Shown here: one piece after another, positions 29,368 to 39,200 of the stretch
How the letters are laid out: the number at the start of each line of letters is the position of its first letter
Numbering within the stretch: the stretch's first letter is position 1
NCBI GenBank assembly: GCA_052034585.1
Contig: JBPOIJ010000027.1
Coordinates: 1-64,000 of the forward strand
DNA: 64,000 nt
Direction of reading: 5' to 3'
DNA from: Xiheimicrobium sp052034585
GTDB taxonomy: Bacteria > Myxococcota > Myxococcia > Myxococcales > Myxococcaceae
The notes under the pieces: generated by a model
Database searches by the model: none
Told to the model about the DNA's origin: nothing
Seen by the model: only the letters and a program-made list of their open reading frames with translations
Position numbers and translations under genes: made by a program

Positions 29368-30210
29368 TCAGGTGCTGATGCGTCGCAGATGAACCAAGAG
29401 TCGTTCGATCAGCGGCTCGGGGCTCTCGCGGTGACAGAAATGCCCACCCGGAATGGTGAGCAGGTCGAAGCCTCTTGGGCAGGCGCTCCGGCAGCCTTCG
29501 TAGTCGCTCGGTCGAACGGCCGGGTCGTCGGCGCCAGCGACGAAGAGCGCGGGCACGGGAATGGGGCCCTTCAGGTACTTCGGCGTGAAGGAGCTCACCG
29601 CGCGGTAGTAGCCGAGCGCCGCGTGAACGACGCCGGGAGTGCGGAAGCAGACCTTGATCCGCTCGAGCTCGGCGTCGGAGAGCTTCCACGTCGGTGACCA
29701 GCGGTGGATGAGCTCTCCGATGCGCTCGAGATCGTCCTTGGCGAAGCGGCCCTCGGCGCCGGGGAGCGAGAGCTCGATGAGGTGGCGCAGGCCCCACATC
29801 ATTCGTGGGGTGGGTCGGAGGTGTCCGCGGTGGGGAATGCCGATGCCGGTGAGGGTGATGACGCGCGAGGGCTCGAGCCCGGTCGCGGCGTAGACGGACT
29901 CGGCACCCCAGTCGTGTCCGAGGAGGTGGGCGCGCTCGGCGCCGAGCGCGGTGATCAGCGCGAGCACGTCGTCGGCGAGATCGCGCAGGGTGGTGTCACG
30001 CGTCGGGAGCCCGGTCGGGTGGTAGCCGCGGAGGAAGGGCGCGACGAAACGAAAGCCGGCCGCCGCGATTCGTGGGCCGATGACGTCCCAGCTCGCCGCA
30101 GTGTCGGGGAAGCCGTGCATGGCGAGCACGAGCGGGCCCGAGCCCCAGGAGAGGACGGTGAAGTCGAGGCCGTTCGCGTTCACCGTCGAGGATTCGGCGC
30201 GGTTCGTCAT
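29368..30210 (-). CDS. alpha/beta-fold hydrolase, epoxide-hydrolase-like
   Basis: 280 aa. The ATG at 30210 has GGAG five bases upstream; the frame is open to 30303 but without such a site. The protein begins with a short strand and then HGFPDTAASWD (oxyanion loop), the nucleophile elbow GHDWGAE where Asp takes the usual Ser position as in epoxide hydrolases and haloalkane dehalogenases, and near the C-terminus the Asp of FVAGADDPAV and the catalytic His of IPGGHFCH. Cytoplasmic enzyme, substrate unknown. Single gene; the 305 bases before it separate it from a divergent plus-strand gene. Confidence 0.87.
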   Translation of the reverse strand: MTNRAESSTVNANGLDFTVLSWGSGPLVLAMHGFPDTAASWDVIGPRIAAAGFRFVAPFLRGYHPTGLPTRDTTLRDLADDVLALITALGAERAHLLGHDWGAESVYAATGLEPSRVITLTGIGIPHRGHLRPTPRMMWGLRHLIELSLPGAEGRFAKDDLERIGELIHRWSPTWKLSDAELERIKVCFRTPGVVHAALGYYRAVSSFTPKYLKGPIPVPALFVAGADDPAVRPSDYEGCRSACPRGFDLLTIPGGHFCHRESPEPLIERLLVHLRRIST

Positions 30211-30515
30211 GGGTTCTCCGGGTGCACGATCTAACGCTTCGGAGTCGATCAATCTCGTCTGCAGTGGCCCTCTCTTCCGGGTGGGTCGCGGCCGATGCGT
30301 CAACCTCGAGACGGGCGCGTGGATCGTCGCTCGGCCGCGCGTCGCGAGATTGACGGGTTGGCCTCGATGCGCCCCGACGGACGGGGGGATGACGGTCTCT
30401 CGCGAAATTCGGCCGGCCCTTGGGAGCTCGAGGCTTCAGGGGCACCAGGTTCCCTGCCTCGCCTTCGAGCCCTGGAGCGCGCGCCGAACCCGACTCCGTG
30501 GTCTTCTCCCGCCCG
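30211..30515. other. 305-base divergent intergenic region
   Basis: Lies between the divergent starts of the hydrolase (30210) and the unknown plus-strand gene (30516). The frames crossing it belong to long extensions of both genes. I see no sigma-54-type site, strong hairpin, RNA gene or repeat. It probably holds both promoters. Confidence 0.4.
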
Positions 30516-31637
30516 ATGCCGGTCCGTTGGGTGTTCCCCGATCCCTCCGAAGACGAAGCCCGTCGCCACATCGAGGCGCGCATCGACGATTGGTGGAGCG
30601 CGCTCGCCGCTCGCTGGACCGAGCTCGAGACGGCACTTCGCGCGAATCGTCCCCTCGAGGTCGAGCGAATCGTGGAACCAGGCCTTCGAGCGATCACCGA
30701 CGGCGTGGTGTTCGAGCTCCGGCGAACGAGCCTGGTGCTGAGCTGCGAGGCCGAGCGGAGCCTGCAGCCGCTGGTCGACACCATCGCGCGCCGCGCGCCG
30801 AAGAACCTGCCGTTCCCGATCGCGACCGCGAGAGACGCCGAGCCCGCGCATTCGGCTGTGCACGCCGTCGAGGGCCGCTTCGATCTCGAGGTCGCGAGCT
30901 GGGCACCCGAGGTGCAGCTCGGCCCGCACGGCCTGCTCTCGGTCGAGTGGACGGGCGGTTCGCTGCACGACGGCGCGGCGGCCTTACTCACCCAGGGCCT
31001 CCTCGGCGAACGGCTCATGGGCGATTGGGTCGGCGAGGTGACGATGAAGCCGAAGGGCATGCTCGGGAGAGTCTTTTCCCGCGCGCGCCCCGAGGCGTTG
31101 CCCGACCGAGTCGAGACGCTGCGACGGGCCGTGCTCGCCAAGACCGCCGATCGTCCCCTGCTCACGTTCTCCAGTCAGCCGAAGGACGCCGCCTGGAGTC
31201 TGCTCTCGATCGATTCCCGGCTCGATCGCTCGAGCTGTCATCAGCCCGATCTCGAGCGCGCCCGCACTGCGAACGTCGACTTCTTCGCCGCCAGCCGGAG
31301 CGGCGCGCCCTTCTCCTCCTGCCGCTTCTCCCGCTTCGGTGAACGCTTCGCCTATCTCCAGCTCGAGGGCTTCGCCGACGACGGGCTGCGCAACACCCTC
31401 CAGCTCGAAGAGGCGCTCGATCGCGCGCTGGGGACGAACGGTCGGGTCATCGGCGGAGGAACGGGGACTCGCTTCTCGTACGTCGATCTCGTCTTCGCCG
31501 ACCCGCACCTCGCGGTGCCGATCGTGCTGGACGTGTTGCGACAGGGACGGCTGCCGCGCGGCACCTGGCTCCGCTTCTTCGACGACGTCTGGGCTGGCGA
31601 GTGGGTCGGCGTGTGGCCCGAGACGCCACCTCCCTGA
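30516..31637 (+). CDS. conserved-looking protein of unknown function
   Basis: 373 aa from the ATG at 30516; the frame is open 32 codons further upstream, but codon quality and start context favour this one. Soluble, no signal peptide. The N-terminal half contains SEDEARRHIEARIDDWWSALAARW and VFELRRTSLVLSCEAERSLQPLVDTIARRAP; the second half has SYVDLVFADPHLAVPIVLDVLRQGRLPRGTWLRFFDD, a helix-strand pattern recalling bacterial ACT-like or DUF695-type domains. I do not recognise the family. It lies 52 bases upstream of prfC on the same strand, so the two may be co-transcribed. Function unknown. Confidence 0.68.
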   Translation: MPVRWVFPDPSEDEARRHIEARIDDWWSALAARWTELETALRANRPLEVERIVEPGLRAITDGVVFELRRTSLVLSCEAERSLQPLVDTIARRAPKNLPFPIATARDAEPAHSAVHAVEGRFDLEVASWAPEVQLGPHGLLSVEWTGGSLHDGAAALLTQGLLGERLMGDWVGEVTMKPKGMLGRVFSRARPEALPDRVETLRRAVLAKTADRPLLTFSSQPKDAAWSLLSIDSRLDRSSCHQPDLERARTANVDFFAASRSGAPFSSCRFSRFGERFAYLQLEGFADDGLRNTLQLEEALDRALGTNGRVIGGGTGTRFSYVDLVFADPHLAVPIVLDVLRQGRLPRGTWLRFFDDVWAGEWVGVWPETPPP

Positions 31638-31689
31638 TTCGCCTCGCCGCCCTTGGGCTCCGCCGCGTTCGTGGTACAGCCTCCCGGCC

Positions 31690-33315
31690 ATGAGTACCGA
31701 GCAGGACAAGGAAATCGCCCGCCGCCGCACCTTCGCGATCATCTCGCACCCCGACGCGGGCAAGACGACGCTCACCGAGAAGCTGCTCCTCTACGGTGGC
31801 GCGATTCACCTCGCGGGCAGCGTGAAGGCCCGGCGCGCCAAGCGCTATGCGACGAGCGACTGGATGGCGATCGAGAAGGAGCGCGGCATCTCGGTCACCT
31901 CCTCGGTGCTCCAGTTCTTCTATCGCGACCACGCGGTGAACCTGCTCGACACGCCCGGCCACCAGGACTTCTCCGAAGACACCTACCGCACGCTCGCCGC
32001 CGCCGACGCCGCGGTGATGCTCATCGACGCCGCCAAGGGCGTGGAGCCCCAGACCATCAAGCTCTTCAAGGTCTGCCGCCTTCGAGGCATTCCCATCTTC
32101 ACCTTCGCGAACAAGCTCGACCGCTACGGCCGCTCGCCGCTCGAGTTGATGGACGAGCTCGAGAAGGTGCTCGGCATTCGCGCCTACCCGATGAACTGGC
32201 CCATCGGCTCGGGGCCGGAGTTTCGCGGCGTGTACGATCGCCGGACGAAGATGGTGCACGTCTTCGCCGCGCAGGGTCGGCACGGCGAGTCCGAGGTCGA
32301 GGAGAAGGTCATTCCCTACGACTCCGACGAGTTCCGCGCGCTGCTCAGCGACACCGAGCGCGAGCGGCTCCAGGAAGACATCGATCTGCTCGACATCGGT
32401 GGAGACGAGTTCTCGCTCGAGAAGGTGCTCCAGGGGCAGCTCTCGCCGATGTTCTTCGGCTCGGCGATGACGAACTTCGGGGTGCGGCCGTTCCTCGATG
32501 CCTTCCTCGAGATGGCGCCGGCGCCGAGCGGGCGACAGGCCAGCGAGGGCTTCGTCGAACCGACGCGCGAGAAGTTCTCGGGCTTCATCTTCAAGATCCA
32601 GGCGAACATGGACCCCGCGCACCGCGATCGCATCGCCTTCTTGCGCATCGTCTCTGGCCACTACGTCAAGGGCATGTCGGCGTTCCACACCCGGCTCGGC
32701 AAGGAGATCCGCCTCGCGAAGCCGCAGCAGTTCATGGCCTCGGAGCGCACCAGCATCGAAGACGCCTGGCCGGGCGACGTCATCGGCCTCTTCGACCCGG
32801 GGCAGTTCCGCATCGGCGACACCCTCGTCGAGAAGGAAAAGTTCGACTTCGAGTGCGTGCCGCGGTTCTCGCCCGAGCACTTCGCGATCATCCGCTCCAA
32901 GGACCCGCTGCGCCGCAAGCAGATGGAGAAGGGCCTCGAGCAGCTCGCCGAGGAAGGCACGATTCAGATCTTCCACCAGCTGCAGATGGGCATGAAGGAC
33001 CCGATCGTCGGCGTCGTCGGCCAGCTGCAGTTCGAGGTGCTGCAGTACCGAATCCAACACGAGTACGGCGCCGACATTCTCGTCGACAAGCTGGGCTACT
33101 CGATCGCTCGCTGGGTGATCGCCGAGAAGTTCGACCCGAAGGCCTTCGACTGGGAAGGCAACCGGCAGACGGTGACCGATCGCGATGGGCTGCCGTTGGT
33201 GCTCTTCCGCGACGAGTGGGCGCTCCAGCACGCGCAGGAGAAGCACCCCGAGCTCAAGTTCCAAGCGCACGCCCCGCAGCTCAAGGCCTCGAGCGTCATC
33301 GCCAGCGTGGGGTGA
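31690..33315 (+). CDS. prfC: peptide chain release factor 3
   Basis: 541 aa, close to the usual 525-545. It is a translational GTPase with all G motifs: P-loop ISHPDAGKTT, switch I IEKERGISVTSS, DTPGHQDFSEDT, and NKLD. The C-terminal domains carry RF3-typical stretches (RKQMEKGLEQLAEEGTIQIF and VGVVGQLQFEVLQYRIQHEYG). It speeds release of RF1/RF2 from the ribosome after termination. The ATG at 31690 has no strong ribosome binding site; it may be coupled to the unknown gene 52 bases upstream. Fully recognisable; no oddities seen. Confidence 0.97.
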   Translation: MSTEQDKEIARRRTFAIISHPDAGKTTLTEKLLLYGGAIHLAGSVKARRAKRYATSDWMAIEKERGISVTSSVLQFFYRDHAVNLLDTPGHQDFSEDTYRTLAAADAAVMLIDAAKGVEPQTIKLFKVCRLRGIPIFTFANKLDRYGRSPLELMDELEKVLGIRAYPMNWPIGSGPEFRGVYDRRTKMVHVFAAQGRHGESEVEEKVIPYDSDEFRALLSDTERERLQEDIDLLDIGGDEFSLEKVLQGQLSPMFFGSAMTNFGVRPFLDAFLEMAPAPSGRQASEGFVEPTREKFSGFIFKIQANMDPAHRDRIAFLRIVSGHYVKGMSAFHTRLGKEIRLAKPQQFMASERTSIEDAWPGDVIGLFDPGQFRIGDTLVEKEKFDFECVPRFSPEHFAIIRSKDPLRRKQMEKGLEQLAEEGTIQIFHQLQMGMKDPIVGVVGQLQFEVLQYRIQHEYGADILVDKLGYSIARWVIAEKFDPKAFDWEGNRQTVTDRDGLPLVLFRDEWALQHAQEKHPELKFQAHAPQLKASSVIASVG

Positions 33316-33373
33316 TGGGTCGCCTCGGCTCGTCGCGCGCTGAGCTCCATTCAGGCCGTACCCGAAGCCGCCT

Positions 33374-34894
33374 TCACCCTGGCGAACGGGCGTCGAGGGG
33401 TTCGAACGGCCACGCGAAGCCAGCGATGGCCTTCTGCGCCCCGAGCGCCTCTCCCGGCCGCAACAGGGCGACCGCCGCATCGCTCCGCCGGCGGATCTCC
33501 GTGACGCGCTCAGGGTAGGGATCGGCGGCGTCGTTCTCGTGTTGCGCCGACGCGCCGTCGACCGGCTCGCCAGGATAGCCGGGGTACTTGGGCCCCATGC
33601 CTTCGCGCCAGTACCAGGGAGCTCCGCCGTCGGCGCACGGCACGAGCGTCGTGGCCCCCAGCGCCTTCGCGAGCGCGAGCGCTTCCCGGCTGTCGGCCAT
33701 CAACTGCTGCGGAACGGCGAGCGCCTCGAGGGGCACGTTCACCAGGAAGGAATCGAGGGTGGTGAAGCCGAAGAAGATGGGCTTCAGCTTGAAGCCGCGC
33801 ACTCCACAGAAGAGCGTGTCGACGGGCCCGCCTCGGCGAGCGAGCGAGCAGACGTCGTGCATCGAGCCGCGAACGTCGGTGCCCGAGTCGGCGAAGAACG
33901 CAGTCGAGGTCGTCGGCCCACGGACGAGATAGGTCGCGCCATCGTTGAAGAGGCCCGGGTGAACGCCCTCGCCGAGCGTCGGCTGCTCTCCGTAGAACGG
34001 GAGCACGTGCACGGTCAGCGCGCCGATCCGGTGGCTCGAGTGCCAGCCCAGCGCCCGCACGTCGGTGAAGCCGAGCTGCTCGAGGCGCAAGGCGCAGTTG
34101 GTCGAGAAGAGGCTCTCACGCTCGGTCGCCGGGACGATGATCGTCGTGTCGCGCGGGAGCGTCAGCAGCGAGCCGAGGTGAAGGTGATCGCCATGCGAGT
34201 GGGTGATGCAGACCGCGTCGACCTCACCGAGATCGCGCGCGTGCATCGGCGGGTAGCTGGGGAGATCGATCGCCGACGAGGGCCGGAAGTACGGGTCGAT
34301 CAGCACCGACACGCCTCCGTCGCGAACGAGGGTCGTGTTGTGGCCGATGAAGGTGCAGCCCGGGTTGGGAAGGGCGGGTGCGCCTCGATGCGGCTCGAGC
34401 CACCTCGCCTCGGTGAGGGTCTGGAGCAGCTCACGGCAGATCGGCGTGCGTTGGAAGGTGCGCCGCTCCGACGCGCCGAGGCCGCGCGCGAGGCTGGCGC
34501 ACAGATCGGCGACCGCCGGCCACTCGTCGGGCCCCACCTCGAGATCGAACGCGAGGCCCCCACGGCGGACGTGGAGCACCCTGGGCGGCGTCTTCCGTGG
34601 GTCGGGAAAGAGCACCGAGTCTCTCAGCACCAGTCGGCCCGCCCGGCGTTTCCCCGTCGAGAGCGCGCGGTAGGCCGACGTGCCTTCCAGTGCTCGCACC
34701 AGCCGCGCCGCCTGCCGACTCGTCTCCTCGGGCCCGAGTCGCTGCACCTCGCGCTTGAGCCACCGATGCGCCCTCCGAACTGGTCGGGACACCGGCCCGA
34801 GGATCGAGCAGCCCAGATCTTCGTGATGATCGGCTTGGGTCTTCGCGCGGGTGAGCACCGCGAGCGAGACGTCACGTCGCAGCGTCCACTTCAT
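33374..34894 (-). CDS. MBL-fold metallohydrolase with extra N-terminal domain
   Basis: 506 aa. About 185 N-terminal residues (helical, Arg-rich, with TSRQAARLVRALEGTSAYRAL) precede a metallo-beta-lactamase fold beginning at CTFIGHNTTLVRDGGVSVLIDPYF. The metal motif HSHGDH (in VCITHSHGDHLHLG), the later FYGEQPTLGEG, and the Asp in FFADSGTDV identify the superfamily; it resembles the UlaG/YddR-like (Zn-dependent) subgroup. No signal peptide. The ATG at 34894 has GAGGAA six bases upstream, right at the edge of the tandem repeat unit. It lies downstream of the 172-aa gene; whether it shares that transcript is unclear because of the intervening repeat. Substrate unknown. Confidence 0.85.
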   Translation of the reverse strand: MKWTLRRDVSLAVLTRAKTQADHHEDLGCSILGPVSRPVRRAHRWLKREVQRLGPEETSRQAARLVRALEGTSAYRALSTGKRRAGRLVLRDSVLFPDPRKTPPRVLHVRRGGLAFDLEVGPDEWPAVADLCASLARGLGASERRTFQRTPICRELLQTLTEARWLEPHRGAPALPNPGCTFIGHNTTLVRDGGVSVLIDPYFRPSSAIDLPSYPPMHARDLGEVDAVCITHSHGDHLHLGSLLTLPRDTTIIVPATERESLFSTNCALRLEQLGFTDVRALGWHSSHRIGALTVHVLPFYGEQPTLGEGVHPGLFNDGATYLVRGPTTSTAFFADSGTDVRGSMHDVCSLARRGGPVDTLFCGVRGFKLKPIFFGFTTLDSFLVNVPLEALAVPQQLMADSREALALAKALGATTLVPCADGGAPWYWREGMGPKYPGYPGEPVDGASAQHENDAADPYPERVTEIRRRSDAAVALLRPGEALGAQKAIAGFAWPFEPLDARSPG

Positions 34895-34904
34895 CGGGTT
34901 CCTC

Positions 34905-35109
34905 GGTTCGACTCCGCCTTCGTTCGGCTGATCGCCGAGCGTGATGGACGCGCGGGTGACGTTCGCTCAGCTTCTCCGCATCGCTCTCGGCTTCGTCTCA
35001 CGGTCCCCCGGTTCGACTCCGCCTTCGCTCGGCTGATCGCTGAGCGTGATGGACCCGCGGGTGACGTTCGCTCAGCTTCTCCGCCTCGCTCTCGGCTTCG
35101 TCTCACGGT
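34905..35109. repeat. tandem repeat, two 100-bp copies at 105-bp spacing
   Basis: Copies at 34905-35004 and 35010-35109 both begin GGTTCGACTCCGCCTTCG and end CTTCGTCTCACGGT, differing at only a handful of positions. The spacing of 105 is a multiple of three, so a minus-strand frame across it reads as two similar 35-residue peptides, but no start context supports translation. The second copy ends inside the stop region of the neighbouring gene (35103). Probably a genomic repeat element. Confidence 0.8.
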
Positions 35110-35621
35110 TGGCTGCTCAGGATGAGCGCCCACCCCTTGATCAGATCGCGCAGATCGACCTGCTCCTCGGTGGAGAAGTCGTTCAGGTGCGCCTCCGCCC
35201 AGGCCTTCGCCGCGTTCACCGCCTGCTCCTTCTTCGAGGCAGCGACGACGATGGTGAACTGGGGCGGTCCCTCGGCACCGAAGACGCTCGAGCTCGTTCC
35301 CGTCTGGACGGCGGCGAACAAGCCGGCCGCGTGGAGCGCGCGAAGGAGCCGATCGGCGATCAGCACCTGATCGGTCGTCACCAACGGCTCGGTGCGCCCA
35401 GCAGCCTCGAGCGGCGGGCCTTCGGCGTCCGCCAAGGCGGCTTCCTCGTCACCCTCGAACGGCGGCTCGAAGAGCTCCAGCGCCTTCTCGAGCTGCTCGT
35501 CGGGCACGAGGATCTCCACCTCGCCTCCCGCGTCGTGCAGCTCACAGGCGAGGCCCGCGTCGACCAGCACGTTGCGCCAGTGCTGCGCGAGCTCCTCCGG
35601 CAACGTCGCGACGAGCTTCAT
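35103..35621 (-). CDS. small soluble protein, DUF2007-like N-terminus, unknown
   Basis: 172 aa from the ATG at 35621, which overlaps the TPR gene stop (TGATG). It starts MKLVATLPEELAQHWRNVLVDAGLACELHD, then GGEVEILVPDEQLEKALELFEPPFEGDEE, a strand-helix pattern like the DUF2007 signal-transducing protein family; the second half (LVTTDQVLIADRLLRALHAAGLFAAVQ...FTIVVAASKKEQAVNAAKAWAEAHLND) may be a second similar domain. No membrane segment. The stop codon at 35103-35105 is supplied by the last bases of the tandem repeat's second copy, so the C-terminus may have been set by that repeat. Function unknown. Confidence 0.7.
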   Translation of the reverse strand: MKLVATLPEELAQHWRNVLVDAGLACELHDAGGEVEILVPDEQLEKALELFEPPFEGDEEAALADAEGPPLEAAGRTEPLVTTDQVLIADRLLRALHAAGLFAAVQTGTSSSVFGAEGPPQFTIVVAASKKEQAVNAAKAWAEAHLNDFSTEEQVDLRDLIKGWALILSSQP

Positions 35622-36244
35622 CAGGGCGCTCCTTCCGAGAACTGCTTCGCCTCGTCCGACTTTCCGGCCTGGCTGAGCAGGGTGTGGGCCTCGAGCCGGG
35701 TCACCACCGCCTCCGCAGGCGCGGCCTCGATCGCCTTCTTCCACGCGGCCACCGCGCCCTCGCTCTTTCCTGCGGTGAGGCGCACCTGGGCCAGCCGCCT
35801 CCAGGCGGTGGAGCGCGTGCCGTCGAGCTCGACCGAACGCTCGAGCGACGCGATCGCCTCCGCCAGGCTCCCCAGCTGCGACTGCGCCACCCCGAGATAC
35901 TCGAACGCCTCGGGATCGTCGGCCGAGCCTGGCTCCGCGAGCGCCTTCCTCAACGTCGCGACGCCCTCCGATGCACGGCCGTTGGAGACGAGCGCCCGCC
36001 CCAGCTGCTTCGAGAGCGCCTTCCGCGTTGGGTCGACCTGCGCCAGTGCCTTCAGCTTCTCGATCGCCTGGCCGGGCTGGCCATGATCGAGATCCCAGCT
36101 CGCCGCGTAGAAGAGCTCGTCACGTCGGCGCGCCTCGTCGGCCTGCGCCTTCGCAGAGAACCCGAACCAGCCAGCGACCCCGAGGGCGATCGCCGCTCCC
36201 ACCGCGAAGAGGATCAGCCGAGATCGCCGCACCGCGTGCCCCAT
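35621..36244 (-). CDS. membrane-anchored TPR protein
   Basis: 207 aa from the ATG at 36244. One N-terminal membrane segment (about 10-30, RLILFAVGAAIALGVAGWFGF), then TPR repeats (ELFYAASWDLDHGQPGQAIEKLKALAQVDP, AFEYLGVAQSQLGSLAEAIASLERSVEL, AWRRLAQVRLTAGKSEGAVAAWKKAIE). Predicted inner-membrane protein with a periplasmic TPR domain that binds partners. It starts 28 bases after the stop of the giant surface-protein gene and ends with a one-base overlap (TGATG) with the next gene, so it is likely in the same transcript. It could help assemble or export the surface proteins, but that is inference. Confidence 0.77.
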   Translation of the reverse strand: MGHAVRRSRLILFAVGAAIALGVAGWFGFSAKAQADEARRRDELFYAASWDLDHGQPGQAIEKLKALAQVDPTRKALSKQLGRALVSNGRASEGVATLRKALAEPGSADDPEAFEYLGVAQSQLGSLAEAIASLERSVELDGTRSTAWRRLAQVRLTAGKSEGAVAAWKKAIEAAPAEAVVTRLEAHTLLSQAGKSDEAKQFSEGAP

Positions 36245-36272
36245 GGCGAGCCGTGACGCCCCGCCGCTTCGT

Positions 36273-39200
36273 TCACCGCCGCCGCCGCCTGAGCGCCAGC
36301 GCCGCCAAGGCCATCGGGAGCAGGGCCAGCCCGCCAACCGCCGAGCAGCCACCACCCTTTGGTGCGACTCCGTCGACGAAGCCGTCACCGTTCACGTCGG
36401 CGTCGCAGGCATCACCAGCCCCGTCGCCGTCGAGGTCCTTCTGATCGAAGTTCGCCACCGTCGGGCAGTTGTCGGTCGCGTTGAGCACCCCGTCGCCGTC
36501 GACGTCGGAGGAGCAGAGATCGCCGACCCCGTCGCCGTCGGTGTCCTTCTGATCGGCGTTGGCGACCAGCCGGCAGTTGTCCTGGCCGTCCGCCCGCATG
36601 TCGCCGTCGCTGTCGGGGTCGCGGTAGTCGGCGGTGCCGTCACCGTCGGTGTCGATCGGCTTCATCATCGGGTCGAGTCGGCCGGCCTCGAGCGCGTCGC
36701 TCAGCCCGTCACCGTCGGAGTCGGAGTCACGCACGTTCGGCGTGCCGTCCATGTCGGTGTCGATCGGCGCCGTCATCGGGTCGGTGTCGCCCGCTTCGTC
36801 GGCGTCGCGAATGGTGTCGCCATCGGCGTCGAGATCGCGGAAGTCGAGCACCCCGTCGCGATCGGTGTCGAACGGCATGCCCGCTGGCCCTGCCTCGGCC
36901 GCGTCACGCACCGTGTCCGCGTCGGAGTCGAGATCGAGGAAGTCGGGCACCAGATCGCCGTCGGTGTCGATCGGCTTGGTGCTCGGGCTCGCGTCGCCAG
37001 CCTCGAGCGAGTCGGGCAGCCCGTCGTCGTCAGAGTCGGTGTCTTGCCAGTTCGGCATGCCATCGCCGTCGGAGTCGGTGAAGCCGTCGTCCACGTCGCG
37101 AATGGTGTCGTTGTCCGAGTCCTGGAGCGGGCGATCGTCGGCCTTCACCAGCGGGTCGGTCTCGGGCATGTCCACCTTGCCGTTGCGGTTCACGTCTTCG
37201 GCGCCGTCGCTCATGCCGCCTTGATCGGTGTCGGCGAGGAGCACCAGCGTGCGGGTCGCGGGATCCGCGTCGGCGATGAAGAGGTTCTTCGTGGTGTCGG
37301 TGCCCATCGGCGCGGTGGTGACGCCCGCCTCGGTGCCATCGAAGAGTCGGTCGCCGTCGCTGTCGGGGTCGTTCACGTTGATCGCGCCGTCGCCGTCGAC
37401 GTCGAGCGCCGCGTTCGATTCCTTGCCGTCGGTGAGCCCGTCGTCGTCGGTGTCGGCGTCGTTCGGGTTCGAGTTGAGCCGCATCTCCATCGCGTTGGGC
37501 AGCCCGTCGCCGTCGGAGTCCATGATCGAGCCGTTGTCGTCGCCGCGCACGTTCGGGTCGGTCTCTCCCGTGTCCACCTTGCCGTTGCCGTCGACGTCTT
37601 CGAAGCCGTCGGGCTTGCCGCCGCGATCGGTGTCGGGCGCGAGCGGGCTGGTGCGGCTCGCGGGCTCGGTGTCAGGCACGAAGGCCTTGGTGTTCGCGTT
37701 GGTGTCCATGCTGGGCATCGACACGCCCTGCTCGGTGCCGTCGAAGAGCCCGTCGTCGTCGCTGTCGGCGTCGAGCACGTTCACCAGACCGTCGCCGTCG
37801 GTGTCGTCGCTGAACTGCTGCTCGGCCGAGTCGATCACCCCGTCGTCGTCGGTGTCGCGATCGCGTGGGTTGGTGCCGAGGAAGGCCTCGAGCGCGTCGG
37901 CCATGCCGTCTTGATCGCCGTCGACGGGCTGCACGAGATCGTCGAGCCCGTCGCCCGCGTTGCGCTCGCCCGAATCGCTGCGGCCGTTGAGGTTGAGATC
38001 TTCGAGGCCGTCGCTGACGCCCCCGCGATCGGTGTCGGCGCGCAGCACGGCGGTCGTCGTCGTCGGATCGGCGTCGGGAATGAACCGGCGACGCGCGAGC
38101 GAGGTGCCGCTCGAGGCCGTGGTGAGGCCGCGCTCGGTGCCGTCGAAGAGGCCGTCGTTGTCGGAGTCGGGATCGAGCACGTTGACGAGCAACCCGTCGC
38201 CGTCGGTGTTGAGGGTCGGGTTGGGCTCCTTGCCGTCGAGTAGGCCGTCGTCGTCGGCGTCGCCGTCGTTCACCGGCGTACCGCGGGCCTGCTCGTCGGC
38301 GTCGCTCAGCCCGTCGCCATCGGTGTCGGTCTGGCCCACGTCGTCGCTCGCGAGCAGCGGGTTGCCTTCACTCATGTCGAGGCGGCCGTTCTTGTTCACG
38401 TCTTCGGTGCCGTCGATGCGGCCCGCTCCGTCGGTGTCGGCGCGCAGCACGTCGGTGGTGGTGGCGGGATCGGCGTCGGCGACGAAGAGGCCCTTGCTCA
38501 CGTCGGTGCCGGCGCTCGCGGTCGTGATGCCGGCCTCGGTGCCGTCCAACAGGCCGTCGTCATCGGAGTCGGGATCGAGCACGTTGACGAGCCCGTCTCC
38601 ATCGGAGTCGGCGAGCGGAGAGCGCTCCTGGCCGTCGGTGAGCCCGTCGTCGTCGGCGTCGACGTCGCTCACGCTCGGATCGCCCACGTTGCACATGCCG
38701 TCACCATCGTCGTCTGGCCCGTCGTTGCCGGGCTGCTGGTTGAGCGCCACTGCGCAGTCGTCGCAGCCGTCTCCGTCGACGTCGCTGCAGGCGGCCGGGT
38801 TGGTCGGGTTGCGATCGGCGCCGTTGAGCACCCCGTCGCCATCGACGTCAGTGGCGTTCAGCACGCGCACCCGGGTCGCGTCGACGGGCGCGGTGGTGGT
38901 CGGGTCGTCGGAGAGCACCAGCGCGAACGGCGGGTCGGCGCTGAGGCTCGCCTGCGTGGTGACGCCGCCGTCGTTGGGAATGCGCGTCGAGGTGCGCGAA
39001 TCGAAGGCGAGGGTGACGGTGCTGCAGGTCCCCAGGCCGCCGTCCGGCAGCACCGGGCACCCCGCGACGGTGCCGAGATCGAGGGTGAGGCCGGTCGCGC
39101 TCGCCGAGAGGGCGCCGGCGGAGGCCACCCCCGAGTCGGGGAGGTAGATCGTCTGCGGCGCGAACGGCACGGTGATGCGCGTCGTCGTCAGATCGCCGGC

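Noticed and set aside
34905..35030. GGTTCGACTCC, resembling the T-arm of a tRNA, present twice
   Set aside because: The bases flanking it cannot form a T-stem and no acceptor, D or anticodon arms are present; it belongs to the tandem repeat.
34891..35133. Minus-strand open frame with two similar 35-residue peptides
   Set aside because: It is the tandem DNA repeat read in one frame; no ribosome binding site and it overlaps the MBL gene start and the neighbouring gene end.
36600..38700. Regularly spaced short repeats that could suggest CRISPR or noncoding satellite
   Set aside because: They keep the reading frame of the giant gene and encode calcium-binding loops; there are no spacers of unrelated sequence and no cas genes.
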